From an uncultured Roseateles sp. (GTDB lineage: Bacteria > Pseudomonadota > Gammaproteobacteria > Burkholderiales > Burkholderiaceae), in assembly GCA_946480605.1 (NCBI GenBank), contig CAMLKW010000008.1, forward strand, positions 1 through 48,269: 48,269 nucleotides of DNA, read 5' to 3'. Position 1 is the stretch's first letter. Each line of letters begins with the position of its first letter. The notes below the pieces were generated by a model, which made no database searches, had not been told where the DNA came from, and saw only the letters and a list, made by a program, of their open reading frames with translations. The position numbers were made by a program, and so were the translations under genes. Shown one piece after another: positions 16,973-26,978 of this stretch.

Positions 16973-18343
16973 ATGGCTGACCTGAACCCCACCGACCTCG
17001 CCTCCCAACTGGCGACCGCCTACATCACGCCCACGCAGACGCTGCTGGACGCGCGCAACAAGCAGGCCACCGCCACGTCCACCGCGCTGACCAAGCTGAA
17101 GAGCGCGATGTCCGCCTTCGACACCGCGATGAAGGGCCTGTCGGGCAAGACCACCGGCCTGCTGCCCTACAGCGCCGCCTTCGCCGACACCAAGTACGGC
17201 ACGGCCCAGACCAGCGCCACGGCCCAGCCGGGCAGCTACCCGCTGTTCATCGAGCGCCTGGCCACGACGGACCAGATCGCCTTCGAGGACCTGCCGGCCG
17301 TACCGGCCGTGCCCGGCGGCCAGCTGAAGGTCTCGCTGGGCGGTGGCAGCAACTTCACCGTCAACCTGGACGGCGCCGACACCGACGGCGACAACACGCT
17401 GTCGCAGAGCGAGATCGCGCGTGCCATCAACGGGGCCGCCGGCAACGGCGGGCTGGTGACGGCCATGGTCATGACCAGCGGCGGCCAGACCCAGCTGATG
17501 CTGAGCTCCGGCAAGAGCGGCGAGGCCGGGCGCATCAGCCTGGACACCAGCGCGCTGCCCGCCAATGCGCTGCGCAGCACGTTGGAAGACCCCGCCAAGC
17601 GCCGCCAGGTGGTGCTGGGCGAGGACGCCGTCGTCTGGATGGGCGCCCAGGGCACGGGCGTGCGCATCCAGCAGGACAGCAACCTCTTCACGGCCATAGC
17701 CGGCGTCAAGCTGACGCTGAAGGCCGCCATGAACCCCGGCGATGCCCCGGCGGTGTTGACCGTGGCCCAGGACAGCGGCGGCGCCGCCGCCAACGTGAAG
17801 GCGTTCATCGACGCCTACAACCAGCTCGAAAAGACGCTGGACGACCTGACCGCGCCGGGCAGCGCCACAAGCGCCACCTCGGCCGCGGCCTTTGCGTCGG
17901 ATGCCGGCGTGCGTTCGCTGCGCAGCCGCATGAGCGCCGCGCTGCGCCAGGAGTTCGGCGGCGCCACGCTGCGCACGCTGGGCATCAGCGTGGACCGCAG
18001 CGGCCAGCTGAGCGTTGACAACACCAAGCTCACCACCGCGCTGACGGCCCAGCCGGCCCTGCTGGAGCAGGTGCTGGGCAGCGCCGCGAGCGGCAACAGC
18101 AAGGGGGTGATGGGTTCGCTGAGCAGCACGATGCTGCTGTGGACCGACATCACCTCCGGCCAGATCAAGCAGCGCCAGGACTCCGTCCAGCGCCAGCAGC
18201 AATCCCTCACCGATCGCCAGACCCGTCTGGACCGCCAGTACAGCCAGGCCTTCGACCGCTACCTGAAGCAGTTCACGCAACTGCAGCAGCTGCAGTCCCG
18301 CCTGGGTGACACCACCAGCCTGCTCTCCAGCCTGAGCACCTAG
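16973..18343 (+). CDS. fliD: Flagellar filament cap FliD
   Basis: 456 aa. Start at 16973 behind AGGAG; six further upstream codons are open but lack a ribosome site. N-terminal SQLATAYITPTQTLLDARNK and C-terminal LTDRQTRLDRQYSQAFDRYLKQFTQ helices frame variable cap domains. FliD forms the pentameric or hexameric cap that folds flagellin at the filament tip. Corresponds to lafB in lateral systems. First gene of a run through flgN. Confidence 0.93.
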   Translation: MADLNPTDLASQLATAYITPTQTLLDARNKQATATSTALTKLKSAMSAFDTAMKGLSGKTTGLLPYSAAFADTKYGTAQTSATAQPGSYPLFIERLATTDQIAFEDLPAVPAVPGGQLKVSLGGGSNFTVNLDGADTDGDNTLSQSEIARAINGAAGNGGLVTAMVMTSGGQTQLMLSSGKSGEAGRISLDTSALPANALRSTLEDPAKRRQVVLGEDAVVWMGAQGTGVRIQQDSNLFTAIAGVKLTLKAAMNPGDAPAVLTVAQDSGGAAANVKAFIDAYNQLEKTLDDLTAPGSATSATSAAAFASDAGVRSLRSRMSAALRQEFGGATLRTLGISVDRSGQLSVDNTKLTTALTAQPALLEQVLGSAASGNSKGVMGSLSSTMLLWTDITSGQIKQRQDSVQRQQQSLTDRQTRLDRQYSQAFDRYLKQFTQLQQLQSRLGDTTSLLSSLST

Positions 18344-18360
18344 CTCAGCAAGCCCCCACG

Positions 18361-18747
18361 ATGAGCCACAACGCCTACCAGAGCTACCAAGCCGTCCACC
18401 TCAACTCGCAGACCGCCCAGGCCTCGCCGGTCCAGCTCGTGCTGGTGCTGATGGACGGGCTGCTGGATGAACTGGCCCGCGCCCGCGCCCACATCGAGGC
18501 GCGCCGCTACGAGCTGAAGGCGGCCAGCCTGGAGCGCTGCGTGGCCATCCTGAACGGCCTGTCCAGCGCGCTCGACACGGAGACCGGCGGCGAGGTGGTG
18601 GCCAACCTGGCGCGGCTCTACGACTTCTGCGCCGAGCGGCTGTACCGCGCCGGTGTGGAGCTGAACGCGGCCCTGGTGGACGAGGTGTCCCGGCTGCTCG
18701 ATTCGCTGCGTGCCGGCTGGCAGGCGGTGCAGGCCCGCCATGGATAA
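18361..18747 (+). CDS. fliS: Flagellin export chaperone FliS
   Basis: 128 aa, usual size. N-terminal AYQSYQAVHLNSQTAQASPVQL and the helical body (LVLMDGLLDELARARAHIEA) match FliS, which keeps flagellin unfolded in the cytoplasm before export. 17 bases after fliD; its end overlaps the next gene by 8 bases. Equivalent to lafC. Confidence 0.93.
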   Translation: MSHNAYQSYQAVHLNSQTAQASPVQLVLVLMDGLLDELARARAHIEARRYELKAASLERCVAILNGLSSALDTETGGEVVANLARLYDFCAERLYRAGVELNAALVDEVSRLLDSLRAGWQAVQARHG

Positions 18748-19053
18748 GCGGGCCCTGATCAGCGTGCTGGCGCTGCGCCTGGACGAGGCCTCCAAGGCCC
18801 GGGACTGGGACGCGGTGGCGAGCACCGACCGCGAGCTGGCGGCCACGCTGCGCGGCTGGAGCGCCGTCGAGCTGAGCCCGGGCGAGCGCCAGGGGCTGCA
18901 GACGCTGCGCGCCGCGCATGCGCGTGCCACCAGCCTGTGCGACGAGGAGCTGCAACGCGTCTCCGACGTGCTGCGCCAGATGCTGACCCAGCGCGACCGC
19001 TGGCATGCCTATGCCGAGAGCGCGCACTGGGCCGACCTGCCCGGAGGCCTGGC

Positions 19054-19057
<4 letters not shown>
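18740..19057 (+). CDS. fliT: FliT/LafD-like small flagellar protein
   Basis: 105 aa, all-helical (ALISVLALRLDEASKARDWD at the start). Named from position between fliS and fliK, where lateral systems have lafD and primary systems fliT, the chaperone of FliD; sequence evidence alone is weak because the family is divergent. ATG at 18740 overlaps fliS; its end overlaps fliK by 4 bases. Confidence 0.65.
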
Positions 19058-20211
<1,154 letters not shown>

Positions 20212-20223
20212 CAGGAACGCACC

Positions 20224-20676
20224 ATGACCAAGAAGACCAAGCTCCTCCTCGCCCTGGCCGCCGTGCTGCTGGCCGGCACCGCCGCCGGCGGCGGCTGGTG
20301 GCGGTCGCGCCAGACCGCGCCCGCCACCGCCGCGGCCGAGCCGCCCAAGCCCGCGCCCGACTACAAGTACGTGACGCTGGACAAGGTCATCGTCATGCTG
20401 CGCGGCCGCGGCGGCGAGGCCGTGTCGCACTACATGGCGGTGGACATCGTCTTCAAGTCGCTGCCCGACCAGGAGAAGCGCGCCAAGGAACACCTGCCGC
20501 TGCTGCGCACGGTGGCCGTGAAGGCGCTGTCCAGCTACACGGTGGAGAGCGCATCCGGTATGACGGTGGAGCAGTTCGCCGCCGAGCTGAACAAGGCCTA
20601 CACCGCCAGCTACGGCGCCGAGCACCGCGAGCCGCCGTTCGCCGAGGCGCTGATCGGCAAGCTCATCATCGAGTGA
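20224..20676 (+). CDS. fliL: Flagellar basal body-associated protein FliL
   Basis: 150 aa. One N-terminal membrane helix (LLLALAAVLLAGTAAGGGWW, about residues 7-26), a short Pro/Ala linker and the periplasmic FliL domain beginning YVTLDKVIVMLRG. FliL surrounds the stator and supports torque. AGGAA ribosome site; 12 bases after fliK. Equivalent to lafF. Confidence 0.92.
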   Translation: MTKKTKLLLALAAVLLAGTAAGGGWWRSRQTAPATAAAEPPKPAPDYKYVTLDKVIVMLRGRGGEAVSHYMAVDIVFKSLPDQEKRAKEHLPLLRTVAVKALSSYTVESASGMTVEQFAAELNKAYTASYGAEHREPPFAEALIGKLIIE

Positions 20677-20690
20677 CGCAGGCCGCCGCG

Positions 20691-21437
20691 ATGTACGCAC
20701 AGACCTCCAGCGCCAGCGTCCACCCGCAGCCCGGCCATGGTGAATACCAGGCCGCTGCGGCGCCGGCCCGAGGCCCGGACTGGGAGCAGCGCCAGCTGCG
20801 CCAGTACGCGCCGCTGGTCAAGCGCATCGTGCGCCAGCTGAACTCGCAGGCCAGCGCCGTCATGGACCGCGAGGACATGGAGCAGATCGGGCTGATGGGC
20901 CTGCTGGAGGCGCTGCGCCGCTACGGCGAGCCCGATGCGGCCTTCGGTTCGTTCGCGTCGCTGCGCGTGCGCGGCGCCATCCTCGACGAGCTGCGCCGCC
21001 AGGACTGGCGCCCGCGCGGCGTGCGCCAGGACAGCCACAAGATCCGCGACGCGCTGCGCGCGCTGACGCGCAAGCTGGGCCGCGAGCCGGCCGAGGCCGA
21101 GATCCTGCAGCAGCTGGGCCTCAGCGCGAAGGAATACCAGGCCTATCTGCAGGCCGAGGTGGCCGAGGAGCTGGCCAGCTTCGACGAGCTGCTGCAGGAG
21201 ATGAGCAAGCTGCCGTGCGAGCGCCAGACGCCCGAGGCCCTGCTGGTGCAAAAGCGCAGCATCGCCCAGGCGCTGGCCAGCCTGAACGAGCGCGAGCAGA
21301 AGGTCGTGCAGCTGTACTACGAGTACGAGGCCAGCCTGAAGGAAATCGCCGCGGTGCTCGACCTCACCGAGGCGCGGATCTCGCAGATCAACAAGGGGGC
21401 GCTGCAGAAGATGAAAACCTTCCTGCAGTCCGCCTGA
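20691..21437 (+). CDS. fliA: RNA polymerase sigma-28 factor FliA (LafS type)
   Basis: 248 aa. Region 2 (DREDMEQIGLMGLLEALRRY, then FASLRVRGAILDELRRQDW) and region 4 helix-turn-helix (LKEIAAVLDLTEARISQINK near residues 215-234) are clear. ATG at 20691 is the first sensible start after fliL. It should read the TAAG-N15-GTCGCC promoters found before both flagellin genes, fliD and the 80-codon ORF. Its antagonist FlgM is encoded three genes downstream. In lateral systems the equivalent is lafS, located as here between fliL and the stator genes. Confidence 0.95.
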   Translation: MYAQTSSASVHPQPGHGEYQAAAAPARGPDWEQRQLRQYAPLVKRIVRQLNSQASAVMDREDMEQIGLMGLLEALRRYGEPDAAFGSFASLRVRGAILDELRRQDWRPRGVRQDSHKIRDALRALTRKLGREPAEAEILQQLGLSAKEYQAYLQAEVAEELASFDELLQEMSKLPCERQTPEALLVQKRSIAQALASLNEREQKVVQLYYEYEASLKEIAAVLDLTEARISQINKGALQKMKTFLQSA

Positions 21438-21462
21438 GTCAAGCAAGCAAGAAAGAACTGCC

Positions 21463-22392
21463 ATGCAGCCCTTTATCGGAATCCTCATCGTGCTCGGTTG
21501 CGTCTTCGGCGGCTTCATGCTGCACGGCGGCAGCTTCAAGGTCATCTGGCAGCCGGTCGAGCTGCTGATCATCCTGGGCGCGGGCCTGGGCGCCATCGTG
21601 CTGGGCAACCCCAAGCACGTGCTGTCCGAGATGCTGCTGCAGCTGAAGAAGGTGGTCGGCCGCAAGGCGCCCGGCGAGGAGTTCCAGCGCCAGCTGCTGC
21701 TGCTGATGTACGAACTGCTGCAGACCGCCGCCGGCGGCCTGAAGGCGCTGGACGCCCACGTCGAGGCGCCGCACGAGAGCGTGCTGTTCAAGCGCTATCC
21801 GCTGATCCTGGACGAGCCCAAGCTGCTGCACTTCATCGTCGACAACTTCCGCCTGATGGCCATGGGCAAGATCAACGCCCACGAGTTGGAGGGCGTGCTG
21901 GAGCAGGAGCTGGAGACCATCCACGAGGAGCTGGCGCAGCCCGCCAAGTCGCTGGGCAAGATCGCCGAGGCCATGCCCGGCTTCGGCATCCTGGCCGCGG
22001 TGCTGGGCATCGTGATGGCGATGAGCTCGGTCGCCGAGGGCGCCGGCACCGGCGAGATCGCGATGATGGTCGCCGCCGCCATGGTCGGCACCTTCATCGG
22101 CATCTTCTTCTGCTACGGCCTGTTCGACCCGCTGGCCAACATGATGAAGCAGGTGGTCAACGAGGAGATGGCGGCGCTGGAGTCGGTCAAGGTCGTGCTG
22201 GTCACGCACGTGGCCGGCAAGCCGCCGCTGCTGGCCATCGACGCCGGCCGCCGCCTGGTGCAGCTCAACATCAAGCCCAGCTTCGCGCGGCTGGAGGGCT
22301 GGATCGAGAAGATGCAGAACCCCGGCGACGCCGACGCCACGCCGCGCCGCCGCGCCACCGACCGCGAACCGGGAGAGCGCCGTGCAGCCTAA
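21463..22392 (+). CDS. motA: Flagellar stator protein MotA (LafT type)
   Basis: 309 aa. Four membrane helices: two at the N-terminus (about residues 3-22 and 30-48) and two near residues 170-225 (AMPGFGILAAVLGIVMAMSS and MMVAAAMVGTFIGIFFCYGL), separated by the large cytoplasmic loop that pushes on FliG. The conserved Pro of MPGFGILAAVLG is present. Close in layout to the proton-driven MotA/LafT group rather than sodium-type PomA, judged by eye. Its stop overlaps motB. Confidence 0.94.
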   Translation: MQPFIGILIVLGCVFGGFMLHGGSFKVIWQPVELLIILGAGLGAIVLGNPKHVLSEMLLQLKKVVGRKAPGEEFQRQLLLLMYELLQTAAGGLKALDAHVEAPHESVLFKRYPLILDEPKLLHFIVDNFRLMAMGKINAHELEGVLEQELETIHEELAQPAKSLGKIAEAMPGFGILAAVLGIVMAMSSVAEGAGTGEIAMMVAAAMVGTFIGIFFCYGLFDPLANMMKQVVNEEMAALESVKVVLVTHVAGKPPLLAIDAGRRLVQLNIKPSFARLEGWIEKMQNPGDADATPRRRATDREPGERRAA

Positions 22393-23347
22393 TGGCAAGA
22401 GCGGGGGGCACGAGACCGTCGTCAAGCGCGCCTCGCGCCGGCACGAGGAGCATGAGCACGGCGGCGCCTGGAAGGTCGCGTTCGCCGACTTCTGCCTGGC
22501 GCTGCTGTGCCTGTTCCTGGTGATGTGGCTGCTGGCCTCGCGCAACTCCGAGCGCATGCAGGAAGTGCTGCGCGCGGCCGGTGCCAACCTGCTGGAAGAG
22601 GGCAACGGCCTGACCAACTCGCTGGCCTCGGGCTCGCGCGGCAGCATGATCGAGCGCAACCCGGTGCCGGCCCACGGCGAGGTGCAGACCCAGGGCCCGT
22701 CGCGCTACACCAGCAACGACCCGGCCAACGAAGGCCCGCACCCGAAGGCGCGCTATGAGAGCGCGTCCGACATGCGCGAGCTGGCCCGCCTCATCGAGCG
22801 CATGGGCGCCGAGGAGGGGCTGGGCGGCAACGTCAGCAGCGCCATCACGCCGCAGGGCCTGCGCCTGATGCTGCACGACACCGACTCGCGCGGCATGTTC
22901 GAGCGCGGCAGCTCGGTGCCCAGCCTGCGCCTGCGCAAGCTGCTGAACAAGCTGGGGCCGGTGTTCGCCCGCATCGAGAACCAGCTGCTGGTGGTGGGTC
23001 ACACGGACGCGTCGCAGTACAGCGACAAGGGACCGGCGGCCTTTTCCAACTGGGCCCTGTCCAGCCACCGGGCGATGGCCGCGCGCTTTCATCTGATGGA
23101 GGGCGGCATGCCCGAGGCCAGCGTGCTGCAGGTCAGCGGCATGGCCGACAGCGCGCCGCTGGACCCGGCCCATCCCGTCGCGGCGGTGAATCGCCGCATC
23201 GAGCTGGTCGTGCTGACCAGCGCCCAGTCGCGCGCCGTCGCGGCCATGTACGGCGCACCGCGCCAGAGCTGGCCGCTGACCGACGGCGTGCGCATGGACC
23301 AGCCCCAGGCACCGCGCGAACTGCAGCGCGACCCGGCCGCCCCGTGA
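22382..23347 (+). CDS. motB: Flagellar stator protein MotB (LafU type)
   Basis: 321 aa from a GTG start at 22382 that overlaps the motA end by 11 bases. HGGAWKVAFADFCLALLCLF contains the single membrane helix with the ion-carrying Asp36. A plug/linker region follows, then an OmpA-like peptidoglycan-binding domain (LLVVGHTDASQYSDKG through NRRIELVVL, about residues 200-280). With MotA it forms the stator anchored to the cell wall. Confidence 0.93.
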   Translation: MQPNGKSGGHETVVKRASRRHEEHEHGGAWKVAFADFCLALLCLFLVMWLLASRNSERMQEVLRAAGANLLEEGNGLTNSLASGSRGSMIERNPVPAHGEVQTQGPSRYTSNDPANEGPHPKARYESASDMRELARLIERMGAEEGLGGNVSSAITPQGLRLMLHDTDSRGMFERGSSVPSLRLRKLLNKLGPVFARIENQLLVVGHTDASQYSDKGPAAFSNWALSSHRAMAARFHLMEGGMPEASVLQVSGMADSAPLDPAHPVAAVNRRIELVVLTSAQSRAVAAMYGAPRQSWPLTDGVRMDQPQAPRELQRDPAAP

Positions 23348-23382
23348 GGCCGGCCATGCGAACCAAGGCAAGAGGTGATCGA

Positions 23383-23652
23383 ATGAGGATCCAAGGAAGC
23401 AACCCCGCCGCTGGCGTCGGCCCGCTGGGCGGTGCCACGTCCGAGCCGACCGCCCCGGCCACGCCGGCCGCGCCGGCCGAGGCGCTGGCCTCGGCCACGC
23501 TGCGCCCGGCCCAGCAGGACCTGGCCGAACTGCCCGAGATCGACGCCGCCAAGGTGGCGCGGCTGCGCGAGGCGCTGGCCAACGGCGAGATCAGCTTCGA
23601 CGCCGACCGGCTGGCCTCGCTGATCCAGCGCTTCCACGGGGGGCGTTCGTGA
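23383..23652 (+). CDS. flgM: Anti-sigma-28 factor FlgM
   Basis: 89 aa from ATG 23383, which has AGAGG upstream; the frame is open further but without a ribosome site. A disordered Ala/Pro-rich N-terminal half, then LPEIDAAKVARLREALANGE and ISFDADRLASLIQRFHGG, the sigma-binding helices of FlgM. Held inside the cell it blocks FliA; it is exported once the hook is finished. Overlaps flgN by 4 bases. Confidence 0.88.
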   Translation: MRIQGSNPAAGVGPLGGATSEPTAPATPAAPAEALASATLRPAQQDLAELPEIDAAKVARLREALANGEISFDADRLASLIQRFHGGRS

Positions 23653-24074
23653 AGGCTTCCGACGCCGTGGTCCAGCTGCTGCGCGACCTGCACGCGGACA
23701 GCTTCGGCTACAAGCTGCTGCGCGACCTGCTGGAGCAGCAGTTCCAGGGCGCGCTCAAGCACCAGGCCGAGGTGCTGCTGCGCGTGGGCGGCGAGATCGA
23801 GACCCTGTGCGGCCAGATGGAGCAGCGCCGCGCCAAGCGCATGGAGCTGGTCAGCGGCCTGCTGAAGGACCATCCGCGGCCGAGCATGAAGCGGCTCATC
23901 GAGGCCTTGCCCGGTGCCGCCGCGCAGACGCTGGCCGGTCTTTGGGCCGAGGTCGAGCAGCTGCTGCACGTCTGCAAGGAGCTGAACCAGCGCAACTGCC
24001 GACTCATCATGGACCAGCAGGAGCTGATGCAGCGCCTGCTGGGCGAGGACGGAGGCGTCTATGCGGACCGCTGA
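23649..24074 (+). CDS. flgN: Flagellar export chaperone FlgN
   Basis: 141 aa from GTG 23649 (GTGA overlap with the flgM stop). All-helical; the C-terminal LNQRNCRLIMDQQELMQRLL is the FlgN hallmark. FlgN escorts the hook-filament junction proteins FlgK and FlgL. Order flgM-flgN directly before flgA is the flgNMA block of Flag-2 clusters, although here flgA is on the other strand. Confidence 0.85.
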   Translation: MKASDAVVQLLRDLHADSFGYKLLRDLLEQQFQGALKHQAEVLLRVGGEIETLCGQMEQRRAKRMELVSGLLKDHPRPSMKRLIEALPGAAAQTLAGLWAEVEQLLHVCKELNQRNCRLIMDQQELMQRLLGEDGGVYADR

Positions 24075-24732
24075 GCTGCGCCTGCCGGACTTCGGCGACG
24101 GCTTCGCCGCGCCCGCGCCGCGTGCCAACGGCGGCGGCGCCGACTTCGGCGCGCTGTACCGCCAGCTGGACGGCGAGGTGCGCCGCTTCATCGAGCAGGG
24201 CGGTCCCGCGGCGGTATCCGCACCGCGCCCGCGGCAAGCGCCGGCCGCCGACGCGGCGCCGCTGGACGAGGACCGCCAGGCCTTCCTGCAGCGCATCGCG
24301 CCGCTGGCACAGGACGCCGCTGCCCGGCTGGGCGTGGCGCCCGAGGTGCTGTCGGCCCAGGCCGCGCTGGAGTCCGGCTGGGGCCGCCAGCCGCTGCGCG
24401 GCGCCGACGGCAGCGACAGCCACAACCTGTTCGGCATCAAGGCCACGGGCGGCTGGCGCGGCGACGTGGTGCGCAGCGCCACCACCGAGTACGAACAGGG
24501 CGAGGCGCAGAGCCGCACGGAGAGCTTCCGCGCCTATGCCGGCCCGGCCCAGTCCTTCGACGACCTGGCCCGGCTGTTGCTGACCAGCCCGCGCTACCGC
24601 GCCGCTTTGGGCACCGGCGCCGACGCGGCCGCCTACGGCCAGGCCTTGCAGCAGGGCGGCTACGCCACCGACCCGGCCTATGCGGCCAAGCTGGCCCGCG
24701 TGGCGGCGCAGATCAAGGCGGGTGGCCAATGA
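24061..24732 (+). CDS. Stand-alone FlgJ-like muramidase (glucosaminidase domain)
   Basis: 223 aa, no signal peptide. From about residue 75 it is a FlgJ C-terminal-type peptidoglycan hydrolase domain: RLGVAPEVLSAQAALESGWG with the catalytic Glu of ALESGWG, SHNLFGIKATGGWRGD, and a C-terminal GYATDPAYAAKLARVAAQ. In many proteobacteria this domain is fused to the rod-cap domain of FlgJ; here the rod domain is a separate 113-aa gene at 31911. Opening a gap in the cell wall for the rod is the likely role. ATG at 24061 overlaps the flgN end by 14 bases, so it belongs to this operon. Lack of a signal peptide suggests export through the flagellar gate. Confidence 0.85.
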   Translation: MRTAELRLPDFGDGFAAPAPRANGGGADFGALYRQLDGEVRRFIEQGGPAAVSAPRPRQAPAADAAPLDEDRQAFLQRIAPLAQDAAARLGVAPEVLSAQAALESGWGRQPLRGADGSDSHNLFGIKATGGWRGDVVRSATTEYEQGEAQSRTESFRAYAGPAQSFDDLARLLLTSPRYRAALGTGADAAAYGQALQQGGYATDPAYAAKLARVAAQIKAGGQ

Positions 24733-24764
24733 GCGCCGCGCCAGGCCGCCCCAAGCAAGCTCGC

Positions 24765-24779
24765 CCCCGCCTGGCGGGG
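24765..24779. terminator. GC-rich hairpin between convergent genes
   Basis: CCCCGCC-T-GGCGGGG is a perfect inverted repeat in the 82-base gap between the muramidase gene (plus) and flgA (minus). No T-run follows on either strand, so it is at best a weak or Rho-assisted bidirectional terminator. Confidence 0.35.
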
Positions 24780-24814
24780 CAGGCCGCAGGCCGAGGGGTG
24801 CACCAATGAACGCG

Positions 24815-25507
24815 CTAGTTCTGCACCGGCTCGACCCGGCCCGCCTCCACCACGCGCGCCGCGATGACACGACCGCTGGCGCTGTTGCGCACCTTGATGA
24901 CCGCGCCCACGGCACCGGCCTCCAGCGCCTCGCCACCGGCCTGCACCTGGATGCCGCCGCTGCCGGCCACGATGGCGACCTGTTCGCCGCGCTGCACGAC
25001 CAGCGCCGGCACCAGCAGCCGCTGGCGCAAGACCTGGCCGGCGCGCAGGCTGCTGCGCGGGGCCTGGCCGATGGCCTGGGCTTCCAGGCCGATGGCGTCG
25101 GGCAGCGCGGCCAGGTCGCGGCGCTCGCGGGCCAGGTCGGCCGCGGTCAGCGCCTGGCCGGCGGGCAGGGCGCGGCGCGCCACCAGCACCTCGGCACTGA
25201 GCCGGGCGCGCAGCAGGAACTCTTTGCCGGCCTGCCCCGGGCAGCGCGCCGCGATGCGCAGCCGGTTGGCGCTGCGCAGGTCCAGCGCCTGCAGCTGCCA
25301 GCCGCCGGGGCAGGGCTGCAGCGCACGGCGGTCCCCGGCCTGGGCTGCATTCAGCTGGATCTCTGGCGCCAGCCAGCCGGCACGCGCGGCCTGCTCGGCC
25401 AGCGCGGCGCGCGCGAACTCGGCCACCTGGGCTTCCAGCGGGACGGCGGCCCGCAGCGGGCCGACCAGCCCCATCAACACGATTGCCGCAAGGCAGGAGA
25501 GACGCAT
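24815..25507 (-). CDS. flgA: P-ring assembly chaperone FlgA
   Basis: 230 aa from the minus-strand ATG at 25507, giving a signal peptide MRLSCLAAIVLMGLVGPLRA. The C-terminal SAF-like FlgA domain is clear (ARRALPAGQALTAADLARER, then GQVLRQRLLVPALVVQRGEQ, then GRVIAARVVEAGRVEPV). FlgA helps FlgI assemble the periplasmic P-ring. Its start codon shares bases with the flgB start on the opposite strand (CATG), so its ribosome site and promoter must lie inside flgB; no good Shine-Dalgarno is seen. A longer start at 25609 is possible but lacks a signal peptide. Confidence 0.88.
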   Translation of the reverse strand: MRLSCLAAIVLMGLVGPLRAAVPLEAQVAEFARAALAEQAARAGWLAPEIQLNAAQAGDRRALQPCPGGWQLQALDLRSANRLRIAARCPGQAGKEFLLRARLSAEVLVARRALPAGQALTAADLARERRDLAALPDAIGLEAQAIGQAPRSSLRAGQVLRQRLLVPALVVQRGEQVAIVAGSGGIQVQAGGEALEAGAVGAVIKVRNSASGRVIAARVVEAGRVEPVQN

Positions 25508-25865
25508 GAGCATTGATTTCGGCAAGGCGATGGGCCAGAGCGCCGATGCGCTGCGGCTGCGGGCCGAGCGCACCAAGGTGCTGGCCTCCAACATCGCGAA
25601 CGAGAACACGCCCGGCTACCAGGCGCGCGACATCGATTTTGCCGCGCTGCTGGGGCAGGGCGACAACGCCGACGGCCTGGCGCTGGACAGCGGCGCCGAC
25701 GGCCTGCAGTACCGCGTGCCGCACCACCCCTCACAGGACGGCAACACGGTGGAGCTGGGCGTGGAGCAGGCCGCCTTTGCGCAGAACGCGCAGGACTTCC
25801 AGGCCAGCCTGACCTTTCTCAACATGAAGCTGCGCGGCCTGTCCAAGGCCATCGCGGGGCAATAA
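25506..25865 (+). CDS. flgB: Flagellar proximal rod protein FlgB
   Basis: 119 aa. N-terminal rod helix with the LASNIANENTPGYQARDIDF signature (residues 26-45) and a matching C-terminal helix. AGGAG lies 7 bases before the ATG, within the opposing flgA start region. First gene of the flgB-L operon; its promoter must lie inside the flgA coding region. No TAAG-N15-GTCG element was seen there. Confidence 0.95.
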   Translation: MSIDFGKAMGQSADALRLRAERTKVLASNIANENTPGYQARDIDFAALLGQGDNADGLALDSGADGLQYRVPHHPSQDGNTVELGVEQAAFAQNAQDFQASLTFLNMKLRGLSKAIAGQ

Positions 25866-25874
25866 GGAGGACGC

Positions 25875-26291
25875 ATGTCGTTCAAGCAGATCAGCCAGAT
25901 CGCCGGCTCGGCCATGTCGGCCCAGACGGTGCGGCTCAACACCATCGCCAGCAACCTGGCCAACGCGCAGTCCGCCGGCGGCAGCGAGGCCACCACCTAC
26001 CACGCCCGCAAGCCGGTGTTCGCGGCGCTGGCCGCCACCGCCAGCGGCGGCGACCTGCCGGGCAGCCGCGTGCAGGTGCTGGACGTCGTCGAGAGCCAGG
26101 AGCCGCTGCGCAAGGCCTACGAGCCCGACCATCCGCTGGCCAATGCGCAGGGCGAGGTGTTCTATCCCAACGTGAACCCGGTGGCCGAGATGACCGACAT
26201 GCTGTCGGCGTCGCGTGCCTTCGAGACCAACGTGGAGGTGCTGGGCCGCGTGAAGAGCATGCAGCAGTCGCTGCTGCGCCTGGGGGAGTGA
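25875..26291 (+). CDS. flgC: Flagellar proximal rod protein FlgC
   Basis: 138 aa. N-terminal LNTIASNLANAQSAGGSEAT and C-terminal VNPVAEMTDMLSASRAFETN, VEVLGRVKSMQQSLLRLGE are the FlgC signatures. Strong AGGAGG ribosome site; 9 bases after flgB. Confidence 0.95.
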   Translation: MSFKQISQIAGSAMSAQTVRLNTIASNLANAQSAGGSEATTYHARKPVFAALAATASGGDLPGSRVQVLDVVESQEPLRKAYEPDHPLANAQGEVFYPNVNPVAEMTDMLSASRAFETNVEVLGRVKSMQQSLLRLGE

Positions 26292-26295
26292 GGCC

Positions 26296-26955
26296 ATGAG
26301 CACGGTCAACAACAACACCCAGACCGGCGCGGCCGGCGGCGCGGCCAGCTCCGTGCTCGGCAACGGCGACGTGTCCAGCATGTTCACGACGCTGCTGGTG
26401 GCGCAGATCAAGAACCAGGACCCGCTGTCGCCCAGCGATCCGACCCAGATGATCAACCAGCTGACCCAGCTCAGCCAGATGGAGGCGTTGCAGGGCCTGT
26501 CCAAGCAGGGCACGACCAACGCCAGCCTGCTGTCCAGCCTGCAGACGCTGGCGCTGGGCGGCCAGGTCGGCTCGCGCGTGCAGGTGCAGACCGACCAGAT
26601 CCAGCTGGCCGGCGAGGCGGTCGAGACCCGCTTTTCGCTGCCCACCGGCAGCGGCGTGTCCAGCCTGGTGCTGACCGGCGCCGACGGCCGCGAGCAGCGC
26701 ATCACCGTGGACGCCAGCTCGGCCGCTGCGGGCGCCTACCGCCTCGACCCCGCCAAGCTGGGCCTGGCCGACGGCCACTACGAGCTGCGGCTGGAGACCG
26801 GCACCGGCATCACGCTGCCGGTGGGCGTCGTGGCCGAGGTGACCGGCGTGCGCCTGGGCAGCGGCGGCGAGGCCGTGCTGCAGCTGGGCGGGCTGGGCGA
26901 GTTCTACCCCGGCAGCATCACCCATTTCCTCGGCAAGGCGCCGATCCAGTCCTGA
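26296..26955 (+). CDS. flgD: Hook cap protein FlgD
   Basis: 219 aa. FTTLLVAQIKNQDPLSPSDP then TQMINQLTQLSQMEALQGLS (residues 34-73) is the FlgD N-terminal signature; Fn3/tudor-like C-terminal domains follow. It caps the growing hook. 4 bases after flgC. Confidence 0.95.
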   Translation: MSTVNNNTQTGAAGGAASSVLGNGDVSSMFTTLLVAQIKNQDPLSPSDPTQMINQLTQLSQMEALQGLSKQGTTNASLLSSLQTLALGGQVGSRVQVQTDQIQLAGEAVETRFSLPTGSGVSSLVLTGADGREQRITVDASSAAAGAYRLDPAKLGLADGHYELRLETGTGITLPVGVVAEVTGVRLGSGGEAVLQLGGLGEFYPGSITHFLGKAPIQS

Positions 26956-26978
26956 ACCCCTGAACCGGAGAAAACCCA

